Notes under the pieces: model-generated
Seen by the model: the letters and a program-made list of their open reading frames with translations, nothing else
What the model was told of the DNA's origin: nothing
Database searches by the model: none
Shown: positions 24,437 to 33,591 of the stretch, piece after piece
Layout of the letters: each line of letters opens with the position of its first letter
Numbering within the stretch: position 1 is the stretch's first letter
DNA from: Streptomyces sp. NBC_01381
GTDB taxonomy: Bacteria; Actinomycetota; Actinomycetes; Streptomycetales; Streptomycetaceae
NCBI RefSeq assembly: GCF_026340305.1
Contig: NZ_JAPEPI010000002.1
Location: 2,852,001-2,916,000, forward strand
Length of the DNA: 64,000 nucleotides
Direction: 5' to 3'
Program-made: the position numbers and the translations under genes

Positions 24437-25492
24437 ATGACGAGTACAGCCCTCCGCAGCAGGGCGTGGAAACTGCTGGAGATGGTCACGACGCCGCTGC
24501 TGCCGTCGGACTACCTCGACCTGGTCGGCCCGCTGCGTGCGGGCGCTGACCTGCGTGGGCGCATCGAGGCCGTGCACCCCGAGACGGGTGACGCCGCGAC
24601 CATCGTGATCAGGCCGGGACGGGGCTGGCGCGGCCACACAGCCGGTCAGTACGTGCGGATCGGGGTCGACGTCGACGGGGTGCGCCTGTGGCGTGCCTAC
24701 TCCATCACCTCGCCGACAAACCGCCCAGACGGCCGCGTCACGATCACCGTGAAGGCGATCGAGGACGGCAAGGTCAGCAACCACCTGGTCCGCAGGGCGA
24801 AACCGGGCACGCTGATCCAGCTCGACCAGCCGGCCGGTGACTTCGTGCTGCCGCAGGCCAAGCCCGCCAAGGTGCTCTACCTGACGGCCGGCAGCGGCAT
24901 CACGCCCGTGATGGGCATGCTGCGCGACATCGAGTTCGACGACGTCGTCATGGTCCACTGCGCGCCACAGCCGCAAGACGTGATCTTCCGCAACGAACTG
25001 CACGACCTGGTCGCGGACAAGAAGCTGCGGCTCACCGAGGTGCACACCGACACAGACGGCATGCTCGACATCGCCCGTCTCGACGAACTCGTGCCCGACT
25101 GGGCCGAGCGCGAGACCTGGGCCTGCGGGCCCGCGGGCCTGCTCGACGCCGCCGAAGAGCACTGGACCGAGCACGGCGTCCAAGAGCGCCTGCACACCGA
25201 ACGCTTCCGCCCCAGCATCGTCGTCGCCGGCGACGGCGGCGAGGTCACGTTCAGCGCCACCGGCAAGACCGTCGACGCGGACGGCGCCACGCCGTTGCTG
25301 GACATCGGCGAGGAGGCCGGCGTGCTCATGCCCTCCGGATGCCGCATGGGCATCTGCTTCGGCTGCGTCACGCCGCTCAAGGCGGGCGCCGTCCGCGACC
25401 TGCGCACCGGCGAGATCACCGAGGCCGAGCCCGGCGTCCTCATCCAGACCTGCGTGTCCGCCGCGGCGGGCCCCTGCGACATCGAACGGTAG
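24437..25492 (+). CDS. Ferredoxin-NADP(H) reductase with C-terminal [2Fe-2S] ferredoxin domain
   Basis: 351 residues from ATG 24437. The FAD domain (~35-135) has WRAYSIT (RxYS) and the NAD domain (~140-240) has YLTAGSGITPVMGMLRDIEF and TWACGPAGLLDAAEEHW (CGP motif). A plant-type [2Fe-2S] domain (~265-351) carries CRMGICFGC and a final C in LIQTCVSAA, four cysteines in all. This matches mycobacterial Rv3230c, the electron donor to the stearoyl-CoA desaturase DesA3. The desaturase gene follows 7 bp after its stop, so the two form one electron-transfer and oxygenase unit at the membrane. Confidence 0.93.
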   Translation: MTSTALRSRAWKLLEMVTTPLLPSDYLDLVGPLRAGADLRGRIEAVHPETGDAATIVIRPGRGWRGHTAGQYVRIGVDVDGVRLWRAYSITSPTNRPDGRVTITVKAIEDGKVSNHLVRRAKPGTLIQLDQPAGDFVLPQAKPAKVLYLTAGSGITPVMGMLRDIEFDDVVMVHCAPQPQDVIFRNELHDLVADKKLRLTEVHTDTDGMLDIARLDELVPDWAERETWACGPAGLLDAAEEHWTEHGVQERLHTERFRPSIVVAGDGGEVTFSATGKTVDADGATPLLDIGEEAGVLMPSGCRMGICFGCVTPLKAGAVRDLRTGEITEAEPGVLIQTCVSAAAGPCDIER

Positions 25493-25499
25493 GAGCACC

Positions 25500-26618
25500 T
25501 TGACCGCCATCGACCCCACCGCCCACCTGACCGCGGAGCAGATCGAGGAGCTCGGCCGCGAGCTGGACGCGATCCGCGACGAGGTGATCGCCGGCCGCGG
25601 TGAGAAAGACGCCGCCTACATCCGCAAGGTCATCTCGGCGCAGCGCAAGCTCGAGCTGGTCAGCAGGGGCGTGCTGCTGTTCTCGATCTTCCCGCCCGCG
25701 TGGCTGCTCGGCACCGCCGGGCTGTCCGTGGCGAAGATCATGGACAACATGGAGATCGGCCACAACATCCTGCACGGCCAGTGGGACTGGATGCGGGACC
25801 CGAAGATCCACTCCACCACCTGGGAGTGGGATCACGTCTCGCCGTCCGAGCAGTGGAAGCACTCGCACAACGAGCTGCACCACACGTACACCAACGTGAT
25901 CGGCAAGGACAACGACCTCGGCTACGGCATAATGCGCGTCGACGAGGACCAGAAGTGGCACCCGTTCCACCTCGGCCAGCCGCTGTGGAACTTCATCAAC
26001 GCCTGCTTCTTCGAGTACGGCATCGCAGCGTATGACCTGGAGCTCGGCAAGAACCTGAACAAGCGCCGCCGCAAGAACCCGGAGTTCCGCGCGCGGGCCA
26101 AGGCCGTGGGCCGCAAGATCCGCAAGCAGGTGCTCAAGGACTACGTGATCCACCCGCTGCTGTCGGGCCCGTCGTTCCTTCCCACGCTCGGCGCCACGTT
26201 CACCGCGAACCTGGTCCGCAACCTCTGGACCCACTCGGTGATCATGTGCGGACACTTCCCCGAGGGCGTGCAGGTCTTCGAGCGCCGGTCGATCAAGGGC
26301 GAGACGCGCGGCCAGTGGTACCTGCGCCAGATGATGGGCTCGGCGAACATCAGCGGCAGCAAGGCCATGCACTTCATGACCGGCAATCTGTCGCACCAGA
26401 TCGAGCACCACCTGTTCCCGGACCTGCCGAGCAACCGGTACGCCGAGGTCGCGGTGAAGGTGCGCGCACTGTTCGAGAAGTACGAGCTGGAGTACGTCAC
26501 CGGCCCGCTGCCCAAGCAGGTGTTCTCCGCGTGGCACAAGGTCTTCCGGCTCTCGCTGCCGAACAAGAAGCCCAAGGTCAAGACGCCGGACCGCGAGCAG
26601 GAGCTCGTCGCGGCCTGA
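25500..26618 (+). CDS. Acyl-CoA delta-9 desaturase (DesA3-like membrane fatty acid desaturase)
   Basis: 372 residues from TTG 25500; AGGAG overlapping the previous stop supports this rare start. The three histidine boxes that hold the di-iron site are present: GHNILHGQW, HSHNELHHTYTN and HQIEHHLFPD. Two hydrophobic regions (~60-85 and ~150-165 plus a central pair) place it in the membrane. The protein introduces a cis double bond into saturated acyl chains using O2 and electrons from the upstream reductase, and so alters membrane fluidity. The location inside an accessory region bracketed by junction repeats suggests lateral gain as a regulator-reductase-desaturase cassette. Confidence 0.93.
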   Translation: MTAIDPTAHLTAEQIEELGRELDAIRDEVIAGRGEKDAAYIRKVISAQRKLELVSRGVLLFSIFPPAWLLGTAGLSVAKIMDNMEIGHNILHGQWDWMRDPKIHSTTWEWDHVSPSEQWKHSHNELHHTYTNVIGKDNDLGYGIMRVDEDQKWHPFHLGQPLWNFINACFFEYGIAAYDLELGKNLNKRRRKNPEFRARAKAVGRKIRKQVLKDYVIHPLLSGPSFLPTLGATFTANLVRNLWTHSVIMCGHFPEGVQVFERRSIKGETRGQWYLRQMMGSANISGSKAMHFMTGNLSHQIEHHLFPDLPSNRYAEVAVKVRALFEKYELEYVTGPLPKQVFSAWHKVFRLSLPNKKPKVKTPDREQELVAA

Positions 26619-26650
26619 TTCCCGGTATTGGTTCAGATCTTTCGGCCGCA

Positions 26651-26666
26651 CCGGCGGCACCGCCGG
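26651..26666. terminator. Hairpin after the desaturase operon
   Basis: CCGGCGG-CA-CCGCCGG, a perfect 7-bp stem, 33 bp after the desaturase stop. Confidence 0.5.
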
Positions 26667-26897
26667 GTTCGGTGAGATCCGTTGCGGACGGTGGGCGGCC
26701 GCGACATCAGACCGTACGACACGGGATCCGGGCAGCCCGTGTCCGGCTGCGCTGCCTGGACGTGCGCCAGGAGCTCAGCACACAGCCCCCCCGGCGAGGT
26801 GTTGTAGTGCGCTGACTTGCCGTGGTCGGGCCGGTAGTCGGGGGCGTACGCGCACTCGGTTTGCCGACGGGCGGGCTGGGGGGGGAAGGCATGGGCT

Positions 26898-27130
26898 GTG
26901 ACGTGGACACTGCCGGAACCGATGCTCGCCACCCCTGTGTCCCACCCTGCGCTGCTGCCAGGGTGGTCGGGTGAGCCGAAGCGGGACGGTTCTCCGGCCG
27001 GTCTCTCCATCGACGCCGGCCAGGTGGCGCTGCGCTCCAGAGGCGACACCCAGATGGCAGCTGCGTTCCCGGAAGTTGTGGCCGGGGCCGTGCAACTGCC
27101 GGACGCGACCGCGCTAGACGGTGATATGTC
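26898..27130 (+). pseudogene. Truncated ATP-dependent DNA ligase, N-terminal fragment
   Basis: The frame from GTG 26898 reads LPEPMLATPVSHPALLPGWS, then EPKRDG (ligase motif I KxDG with the adenylated Lys retained), LRSRGDTQMAAAFPEV and ALDGD near motif III. This is the first ~75 residues of an LigC/LigD-type ligase. Homology ends at 27125, where the 48-bp junction repeat takes over. The frame then drifts to a stop at 27239. It cannot make an active ligase. It pairs with the shorter fragment at 22287-22379. Confidence 0.72.
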
Positions 27131-27164
27131 ACCTGCTGGGCTGTCTCAGCCTTTCGGTGTCTCA
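27117..27164 (+). repeat. Junction repeat, right copy (48 bp)
   Basis: The same sequence type and orientation as 22365-22412 (39/48 identical), again starting within a ligase GAC-GGT codon pair. No gene is evident between here and 27300. Confidence 0.6.
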
Positions 27165-27317
27165 TCCGGTTGCGCCGACTACGTCCTCGGCTGCCGCCGG
27201 GGACCCGGAGCCTGCCATTGTGCTGTCGTGATGTCGTAGGGCTCGTGCGGAACGTTTTTGCTCAGCGGGGTCTCTCACTAGGCGTACGGCTGGACCCCCT
27301 GAGAGGAGTTGTTCTGC

Positions 27318-28052
27318 ATGGTGCGTCGCGTTCGTGTACTGCTGCTGACCGCCCTGGCGCTGGTAATGGGCTCGGTGATGTCGTCCGCTCCGGCCTCCGC
27401 TGTCATCGGCGGGTCAAAGAGCACCTACGGCCCGTGGGCGGTACGCATGCTCGTTGACGGCAAACCGGCGTGCACCGGGACAGCGGTTTCCCGTCAGTGG
27501 ATCCTCACCGCCTCACACTGTTTCTACGAGCAGGCGCAGCCGGTCGCCGACAGGCGGATCTCCTTCCGGGTGGGCAATCTCGACATGCGCAAGGGAACCA
27601 AGGTCCGCCCCATATCTGGCAAGCGCGTGGGCAGTGCGCACGCCGACATGATGCTCGTCAAGGTCGCCCCGATGAATGTCCGCACGGCGCGCCTGTCCAC
27701 GGTCGGTGTCCACCGCGGCCAGGCCGTGCGGCAGTACGGGTGGGGCGCCACCTGCACCAGGGACGAGAGCGCCTGCCAGTCTCCCGTCCTCAAGCAGTCG
27801 GACCTGAAGGTCGTACGTCCGAACGACCCCCTGTGCGCGGGTCACACCGCACCGGGCGGCCCCGACTTCTGCATGAAGAAGGTGTCCGGGATTCCCGCCG
27901 GAGGCGACTCCGGAGGCCCGGTGATGACTGTCGGCCCCCGTGGCACCGAAACCCTCATCGGCGTCTTCAACGGCTCCGACCGGGAGAAGAGCGCCGAGGC
28001 CGGGGAGGTCTCCCAGCAACTCTCCTGGATTCGCTCAGTCATCCGGCGATAG
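27318..28052 (+). CDS. Secreted trypsin-like serine protease
   Basis: 244 residues from ATG 27318, with GAGAGGAG 9 bp upstream. A signal peptide (~1-28, cleaved after APASA) leads directly to VIGGSKSTYGPWAVRM, the mature N-terminus of S1 proteases (IVGG-like). The catalytic triad is visible: His in LTASHC, Asp in SAHADMMLVKV and Ser in GGDSGGPV. Cysteine pairs C-H..C and CTRDESAC/CAG..FC match disulfides in the family. There is no pro-region, so it may be active or zymogen-less on secretion. The 3' end is overlapped by the decayed transposase that follows in the opposite direction. Confidence 0.9.
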   Translation: MVRRVRVLLLTALALVMGSVMSSAPASAVIGGSKSTYGPWAVRMLVDGKPACTGTAVSRQWILTASHCFYEQAQPVADRRISFRVGNLDMRKGTKVRPISGKRVGSAHADMMLVKVAPMNVRTARLSTVGVHRGQAVRQYGWGATCTRDESACQSPVLKQSDLKVVRPNDPLCAGHTAPGGPDFCMKKVSGIPAGGDSGGPVMTVGPRGTETLIGVFNGSDREKSAEAGEVSQQLSWIRSVIRR

Positions 28053-28069
28053 CGCCGGCGTGGCACTGC

Positions 28070-29190
28070 GCCTGCCGAAAACTCCATCCGCGCAGCTCAG
28101 GCAGCATGTTGGTATTCGTGTCGGGCTCCGCCGAGGCGGTCTCTCCCGCGCACTTCAGTTGGGTGATCTGTGCGCGGGGGAGTGGTGCGGGGACGGCGCG
28201 CAGGGGTGCTGCCTGGTCTATCGCTTGGTGGGGCCGGTGGAGGTGGTAGTGCAACTCGAACTCGCGGAGCACGTGCAGGAGATGGCTGTGATTCCACACC
28301 AGCGTGCGGTCCAGCAATTCCCGACGACAGGTCTGTATCCAGGGCTCCGTGATCGAGTTCATTCGAGGTATCTGGATACCGCTGGCGAGGACCTGCAGCC
28401 CCGCATCGGTCAGCACGGCGTCGAAAGCATCGGTGAACTTGGAGTCCCGGTCTCGTATGAGGAACCTGGCCTTGCTGCCCACGTCCTCCAAGTCCATGGT
28501 GAGGTTGCGCGCGAGCTGTACCGCCCAGTCCGCGGTGGGGTGTGCGGTGGCACCGAGGATCCGGATGCGCCGGGTGGCGTGCTCGATGACGGCGAAGACG
28601 TACAGACGCGCCCCGGTCAGGGTGCGGGTTTCGAAGAAGTCGCACGAGAGCAGCGCGTCCGCCTGGCTGCGCAGGAAGTCGGCCCAGGTCGTACTCGCGC
28701 GTTGCGGTGCGGGCGGGATGCCGTGCTCACGAAGGATCTCCCAGACGGTGGAGGCGGCGACCTTGATGCCCAAGGCTGCGAGTTCACCGTGGATCCGGCG
28801 GTCCCCCACGAGCTGTTCTCCCGGGCCAGGCGCAGGACCAGGGCGCGGATCGAGCGGACGGTGGTGGGCTGGTGGCCGCGTTGTTTCGGCGCGCAGGTTG
28901 CGGCATGGCGCCGATTGAGCAGGTTACGGTGCCAGCGCAGGATCGTCTCTGGTCGTACCAGTAGCAGGCGGTGCCGCAGCTTCTCCACCGGCAGGTGGTG
29001 GAGAGAGCCGGCGAGGATGGTTCGGTCGATGTCGGTGAATGTGGGCCTGCCGACCTGGCGTTGCAGGACCAGTAGCTGGTGCCGCAGCGCCAGTATCTCC
29101 ATGTCCTTCTCTCGGTCGCTCATCGGCAACAGGCGTAGCAGGACGAGGGCGTTGGACACGGCGAGGTAAGTCAGGCGCAGCAGCACGACA
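28070..29190 (-). mobile_element. Frameshifted IS transposase (integrase-core, IS3/IS481-like)
   Basis: Two overlapping minus-strand frames (28617-29186 and 28039-28809) together read as one transposase. The N-terminal part has MEILALRHQLLVLQRQVGRP and ETILRWHRNLLNRRHA. The frame then breaks at ~28805, where an expected SWGYRRIHGEL motif reads SSWG then, one base out, DRRIHGEL. The catalytic core follows with DDE residues in LSCDFFET, LIRDRDSKFTDAFD and NSITEPWIQTCRRELLDR. One missing base in a conserved stretch makes this a broken copy. Element ends could not be defined. The 3' frame runs into the protease gene. Confidence 0.75.
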
Positions 29191-29274
29191 GGTCATGATG
29201 CCGTTGCCGGGCAAGGTGAAGGGACAGTGGGGGAGCGACGGGCACGGCCGAGATCAGTGATGAGGTCGTGACCT

Positions 29275-29692
29275 GGCCGGATGAATTGCCGGCACCTGCA
29301 CAGTTCGCCTGCGATCCTCCGGTATCCCCAGTGCGGGTTCTCCGTGGCCATCCTCAGCACCAGCTCCCGTAGGACGGGCTGGGCCGGCGGTCGGCATGGG
29401 CCTCGCCGTTTGTAGGTCCAGCGGCGCTTGACCATGTCGGAGTGCCAGCGCAGCAGCGTGCCGGAGTGACGAACAGGCGCCCTCGCACATCCTTGGGCAG
29501 CAGCCGGGACAGCGCCTCAATCACTGCCCGGTCCGCCCATGAGGGGTGTGGCCGGCCAACCTGGCGGCGGAGAACAGTGAGTTGGTGCCGCAGTACGAGT
29601 ATCTCCGCATTCTTGGAAGCCTCCGATCGCACCAGCAACGCAATCCACCCTAGGACCTTCGAGAAGGTCAGATGCAGCAGCCGCAGAGCCAT
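29275..29692 (-). pseudogene. Truncated IS transposase, second family member
   Basis: The start MALRLLHLTFSKVLGWIALL and EILVLRHQLTVLRRQVGRPH mark an intact N-terminus. The frame shifts after KDVRGRLFVTPA, resumes as MVKRRWTYKRRGP, then ELVLRMATENPHWGYRRIAG, and is truncated before the catalytic core. The same transposase, with a different internal deletion, occurs at 50446-51131, nearly identical over the N-terminal ~65 residues. Confidence 0.7.
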
Positions 29693-30290
29693 GCCTCAGG
29701 ATCTCGCCCTGCCCGGCCTTGACCGCAAGGCCAGGCCAGCAGGGGTAGCCGAGTTTTAGGCACCCACAGGATCACTCCCGCTACCTGCAGCGATGACTTT
29801 TCGAGCAGCACACCATACGAATTGAGTCGACCTTCGCCCGTCGGAGGAGGTCCTTCTCAGAGTCCACTTTCACGCTTTGGTCACAAGGAGGTCGCAGGTC
29901 CCTCGCTCTATCTGCGGCACCGTCCGGTTCCTCCGCCTCGGCCTGGGCTTTCAGCCAAGCGTTTGCCCGACGGTGTACGGCCTGTGCCTGGTGTGCCTAC
30001 GGTGACTATCGCGCTCGCCGGTCCAGACCAATCCGGCGTCATGCGTACTCACGGGGCGGCCGGGGGGATTACTGATGCAGCACACTCAGCCGGAATGCAT
30101 GTTCGCGCGGCAACGCGTCTCGCTGTATCGCCCCTGAAGCCCTGCGTGGGGAGACATGGGCTGTAGCGATTTTGGCCGAACTCTGTGCGTGGTCCTTGGT
30201 ATTTGCCATGCCCTGGCGCGCAGCCCCATAGGGCGCCGCTGCTGCAACGAATTCGAGCCGACGGCCTAGCTCACTCACACCCGGAAAAGG
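29693..30290. other. Intergenic stretch without recognisable gene
   Basis: About 600 bp between the IS remnant and the next gene. Short frames exist on both strands, but none has a ribosome-binding site, codon bias or a family motif. The last ~60 bp presumably hold the promoter of the 30291 gene. Confidence 0.5.
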
Positions 30291-30869
30291 ATGCCCTACT
30301 TGAGCACGTCTGCTCGCACAACGCCCCCTGCATGCAGGGTCTTCGCTGCCCTCGCAACTTCGGCCGCACTGGCTGCCGGCCTCATCGCCATCGCCATTCC
30401 GGCGCAAGCTCTGGGCACAGCCGGCGAGTTGTGCGCCTCGACCGACACCAACTTTCGTGAACGGGCACTGCCCGGCGCGAAGCCGGACACTCTCGTCGCC
30501 GTCGACGTGTGCGGCGGAGCAGCCAACGGGATCGAGTTTCAGGCCCGCGCCACGGTGCACCGGCAGATCTTGGTCGACCAGGTAGTGGACAAGTCCGAGC
30601 GTTTCGCCAGCTTCAAGGTCATCACGCGCGCCGAGATGCGCACCACCGCGACGAGTGCGGACACCGTGGTCGCGTCGAAGACGTGTGACTTCACTGAACA
30701 GTTCAACAAGGACTGGGTCAGTGCCACCGACCTCAGCTGCCAGGCGCCAGCCACTCGCTTCAATCCAGCCGCTTGGTGGTCATCGGACACCACCGTCACC
30801 TACGACATCGAAGGCGACGGCAAGGGCCCAACCACGTGGCAGCTGGCTGGCTCTTCGCTCGTCCACTGA
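30291..30869 (+). CDS. Secreted hypothetical protein
   Basis: 192 residues from ATG 30291 (GGAAAAGG just upstream; TTG 30300 also possible). Residues ~15-42 are a signal peptide (VFAALATSAALAAGLIAIAI with cleavage after PAQA). The mature part has four cysteines (GELCAS, VDVCGG, SKTCDF, LSCQAP) that could form two disulfides, and ends with a beta-rich segment (TVTYDIEGDGKGPTTWQLAG). No family is recognised. It precedes the five-gene wall-associated operon by 82 bp in the same direction and may be part of the same system. Confidence 0.65.
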   Translation: MPYLSTSARTTPPACRVFAALATSAALAAGLIAIAIPAQALGTAGELCASTDTNFRERALPGAKPDTLVAVDVCGGAANGIEFQARATVHRQILVDQVVDKSERFASFKVITRAEMRTTATSADTVVASKTCDFTEQFNKDWVSATDLSCQAPATRFNPAAWWSSDTTVTYDIEGDGKGPTTWQLAGSSLVH

Positions 30870-30951
30870 CCCTTCCCCGGCCGCTGCGGCCATCTCCCCG
30901 TCCGGGGCTGCGGGGCTCCCCTTTTGACCAACCGACGATTGAGGAGGACCA

Positions 30952-33225
30952 ATGGCGGACGAGATGGTCAAACGTGCCCAGCAGTTCATCAACAAGACGT
31001 ACGGCAACGGCGCCACCCTTGGCATTGCGAAGCTGGAGGAGAACGGGCAGACCAGCTGGACCGTCATGTATGCCCTCACCCGTGCGCTGCAGTACGAGAT
31101 GGGCATCTCTTCGCTGTCCGACAGCTTCGGGCCTGCCACCCTCGGGGCCCTCGGCGAGAAGTACGGCAAGCTGAACGAGACCACCATCCCGTCGGCGAAC
31201 TTCTGCCGGATCATCCAGTCCGCCCTGTACTGCAAGGGCTACGACGGCGGTGACATCGACGGCAAGTACAACGCTCGCGTCAAGGCCGCAGTATGGAAGA
31301 TGAAGCTCGACAGTGGCTCGTACCGTCCGTACCCGGACGAGAACCTGTGGCCGAAGGAGGTCAAGGGCCTGTTCAACATGGATGCCTACGTCAAGGTCAA
31401 CAACGGTTCGACCGGCATCAACGTCATCCAGCAGTGGTTGAACGGCGAGTACCTGCTCCGCAAGGACTACTACCTCATCCCCTGCGACGGTCACCACTCG
31501 CGCGACGTGGCCAAGTCGATGCTCCTGGCAATCCAATATGAACTGGGCATGGCTGATGGTGTCGCGAACGGAGTCTTCGGGCCCGGAACTCAATCCGGAC
31601 TAAAGAACCACACAGTGTCCATCAGCAGCCCATCCAGCGTGTGGGTGCGGCTCTTCTCCGCAGCCATGCAACTGAACAAACGCCCGGTCTCCATGTCGGA
31701 CTCTTTCCAAGGCGTACTGGAAGACGCCGTCCGAGAATTCCAGACATTCCTCAAACTGCCTGTGAACGGGAAGGGCGACTTCCAGACCTGGTCCTCGCTG
31801 CTGGTTTCCTACGGCGACCAGTCCCGCAAGGGCGAGGCGTGCGACGGCGTCACAAAGATCACCCCAGCTCGGGCGCAGGCCTTGAAGGACGCCGGCTACA
31901 AGTACGTCGGCCGCTACCTTTACAACCCCTTCCCGGATCAGAAGCCGTACGAGAAGGAGATCCAGCCCGGCGAGCTCGCGACGATCAAGCAGTACGGGCT
32001 GAGCTGCTTCCCGATCTGGCAGACATACGGGCGCGGTGTCGATTCCTTCAGCATCGGTCAGGGCATGGCAGATGGACTGGCCGCCGTGATCGCTGCGGAG
32101 AGGCACGGCTTCAAGCCGGGCACCCGAATCTTTTTCGCCGTCGACTACGACGCCGTCGACCACGAAGTCACGTCGCACATCATCCCGCACTTCCAAGGAA
32201 TCAACGACGGCATCGAGTCCGCGGGAGGCCAGTACAAGGTCGGTATCTACGGACCGCGCAATATCTGCTCCAGAGTCTCCGGGCAGGGGCTCGCGGAGAC
32301 TAGTTTCGTCTCGAACATGTCCAGTGGGTTCTCCGGAAACCTTGGCTACTCCATGCCGACGAACTGGGCCTACGACCAGATCGTCACGAAGACCATCGGT
32401 TCCGGTGACGGAGCGATCGAGATCGACAACAACATCGCTTCCGGCCGCGACAAGGGCCAGAGCTCTTTCAACCCGCCGACCACTCCTGAAAAGGACCTGG
32501 ACGTAAAGTTCGACAAGACCTGGTGGGATCAGTTCCAAAAGGACATCCGCGCCTACATGGAATCGGTCGATGTTCCCGAATCCAACTGGTACACGAAGTG
32601 GACCACCACCGAGTGCATCGACTTCATCATGAACTGGGACACCGTATTCACCGACCTGGCTCGGAGGCTGAAGATGCGCAAAGCTCTGATCCAGCTACCG
32701 GTGTTCTGGGAGATGCGGCACTACAACATCAGCAAGGTACTCACGGTCGACGACCGGTACTCCGATGCTGCTGTGTACCAATACCACACCGGAAAGCTGC
32801 CCGACTGGTGGCCGGACCGGGTCACAGACTCGATGCGTGACTCGTCCACAGGCCTGGCGCAGATATTCGGCGCGACTGCGATCAATGCACGGAACCATGC
32901 GGTCGATCTGGGACTTCTGTCTGCGGCATCACGGCGTGACTCGTCCAAGGACAAGGAACTGTTCGAGATATGGACAAAGCTGCTGACAAATGATCAGTTC
33001 ACCATGGCCACCGTGCCCTACGTGCACATGTACCACGGTTCGCTCATAGGTGTTGCCCGTCCAGGACTCAACACGTCATATGCGGATACCGAGAAGATCC
33101 TGATTCGCTACCAGGGGGCGCTGGACAATGCGGACGCGCAGCGCGAAGGAAAGAAGCGCATGGGCCTCTACCGGTTGATTGACGACAAGTACTATGCGCC
33201 GATGCGGAAGTACCTCGGACAGTGA
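30952..33225 (+). CDS. Large peptidoglycan-binding / DUF1906 glycoside-hydrolase-like protein
   Basis: 757 residues from ATG 30952 (GAGGAGGACC 5 bp upstream). There is no signal peptide or membrane segment. Residues ~1-285 contain repeated peptidoglycan-binding-like units (ALQYEMGISSLSDSFGPATL; AIQYELGMADGVANGVFGPG; AVREFQTFLKLPVNGKGDFQ). Residues ~300-510 are a DUF1906 (Rv2525c-like, GH25-related) TIM barrel: ALKDAGYKYVGRYLYNPFPD, then GTRIFFAVDYDAVDHEV with acidic pair D-x-D, then YKVGIYGP and IDNNIASG. Residues ~540-757 resemble a helical lysozyme/transglycosylase-like region (MRDSSTGLAQIFGATAINAR). The first of five coupled genes. Lack of an export signal suggests non-classical export or delivery by another system. 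Lower GC than its neighbours. Confidence 0.78.
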   Translation: MADEMVKRAQQFINKTYGNGATLGIAKLEENGQTSWTVMYALTRALQYEMGISSLSDSFGPATLGALGEKYGKLNETTIPSANFCRIIQSALYCKGYDGGDIDGKYNARVKAAVWKMKLDSGSYRPYPDENLWPKEVKGLFNMDAYVKVNNGSTGINVIQQWLNGEYLLRKDYYLIPCDGHHSRDVAKSMLLAIQYELGMADGVANGVFGPGTQSGLKNHTVSISSPSSVWVRLFSAAMQLNKRPVSMSDSFQGVLEDAVREFQTFLKLPVNGKGDFQTWSSLLVSYGDQSRKGEACDGVTKITPARAQALKDAGYKYVGRYLYNPFPDQKPYEKEIQPGELATIKQYGLSCFPIWQTYGRGVDSFSIGQGMADGLAAVIAAERHGFKPGTRIFFAVDYDAVDHEVTSHIIPHFQGINDGIESAGGQYKVGIYGPRNICSRVSGQGLAETSFVSNMSSGFSGNLGYSMPTNWAYDQIVTKTIGSGDGAIEIDNNIASGRDKGQSSFNPPTTPEKDLDVKFDKTWWDQFQKDIRAYMESVDVPESNWYTKWTTTECIDFIMNWDTVFTDLARRLKMRKALIQLPVFWEMRHYNISKVLTVDDRYSDAAVYQYHTGKLPDWWPDRVTDSMRDSSTGLAQIFGATAINARNHAVDLGLLSAASRRDSSKDKELFEIWTKLLTNDQFTMATVPYVHMYHGSLIGVARPGLNTSYADTEKILIRYQGALDNADAQREGKKRMGLYRLIDDKYYAPMRKYLGQ

Positions 33226-33578
33226 GAGGACCTCTGCGGACTCAAGCAGCGTTCTGGGGCAATCTGCTGGTCGGCATACCTGCCATGATTCCGCTACACA
33301 GCGCGTGGTGGCTCGCCGACCACCACTGGTTCGCCGGCGCAACATTCGACACGGAGCCCCCCGCCATCGTCGAGGTGTGCGGAGCCGATTGCGACCAAAC
33401 CGGTCTGGCCACGCTCGTCTTGGTCGTAGCCGGCAGTTTGGTCCTGCTGATGATCCTCGTCATCGACGTGCTGATCCCGCTACACCGCGACAAGCCCCTC
33501 GCCCCATGGTTGAAGGCCACGGCTCTCATTCCTGTCCCGTACATCCTGCTCCAGGCCGCCCGTGCGGTCTTGACCTGA
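33222..33578 (+). CDS. Small two-span membrane protein (hypothetical)
   Basis: 118 residues; GTG 33222 overlaps the previous stop by 4 bp (GTGA). An N-terminal amphipathic/hydrophobic stretch (FWGNLLVGIPAMIPLHSAWW) and a strong helix (LATLVLVVAGSLVLLMILVI) flank an extracytoplasmic loop with two cysteines (VEVCGADCDQTG). No family is recognised. A membrane partner for the upstream wall-binding protein is a fair inference from translational coupling; a holin-like role is possible but has no direct evidence. Confidence 0.72.
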   Translation: MRGPLRTQAAFWGNLLVGIPAMIPLHSAWWLADHHWFAGATFDTEPPAIVEVCGADCDQTGLATLVLVVAGSLVLLMILVIDVLIPLHRDKPLAPWLKATALIPVPYILLQAARAVLT

Positions 33579-33591
33579 ATTGGAGTCAGGC

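Noticed and set aside
28795..28815. Programmed frameshift in the IS transposase
   Set aside because: The break falls inside the conserved SWGYRRIHGEL motif, not between orfA and orfB, and there is no A-rich slippery sequence. A one-base deletion explains it.
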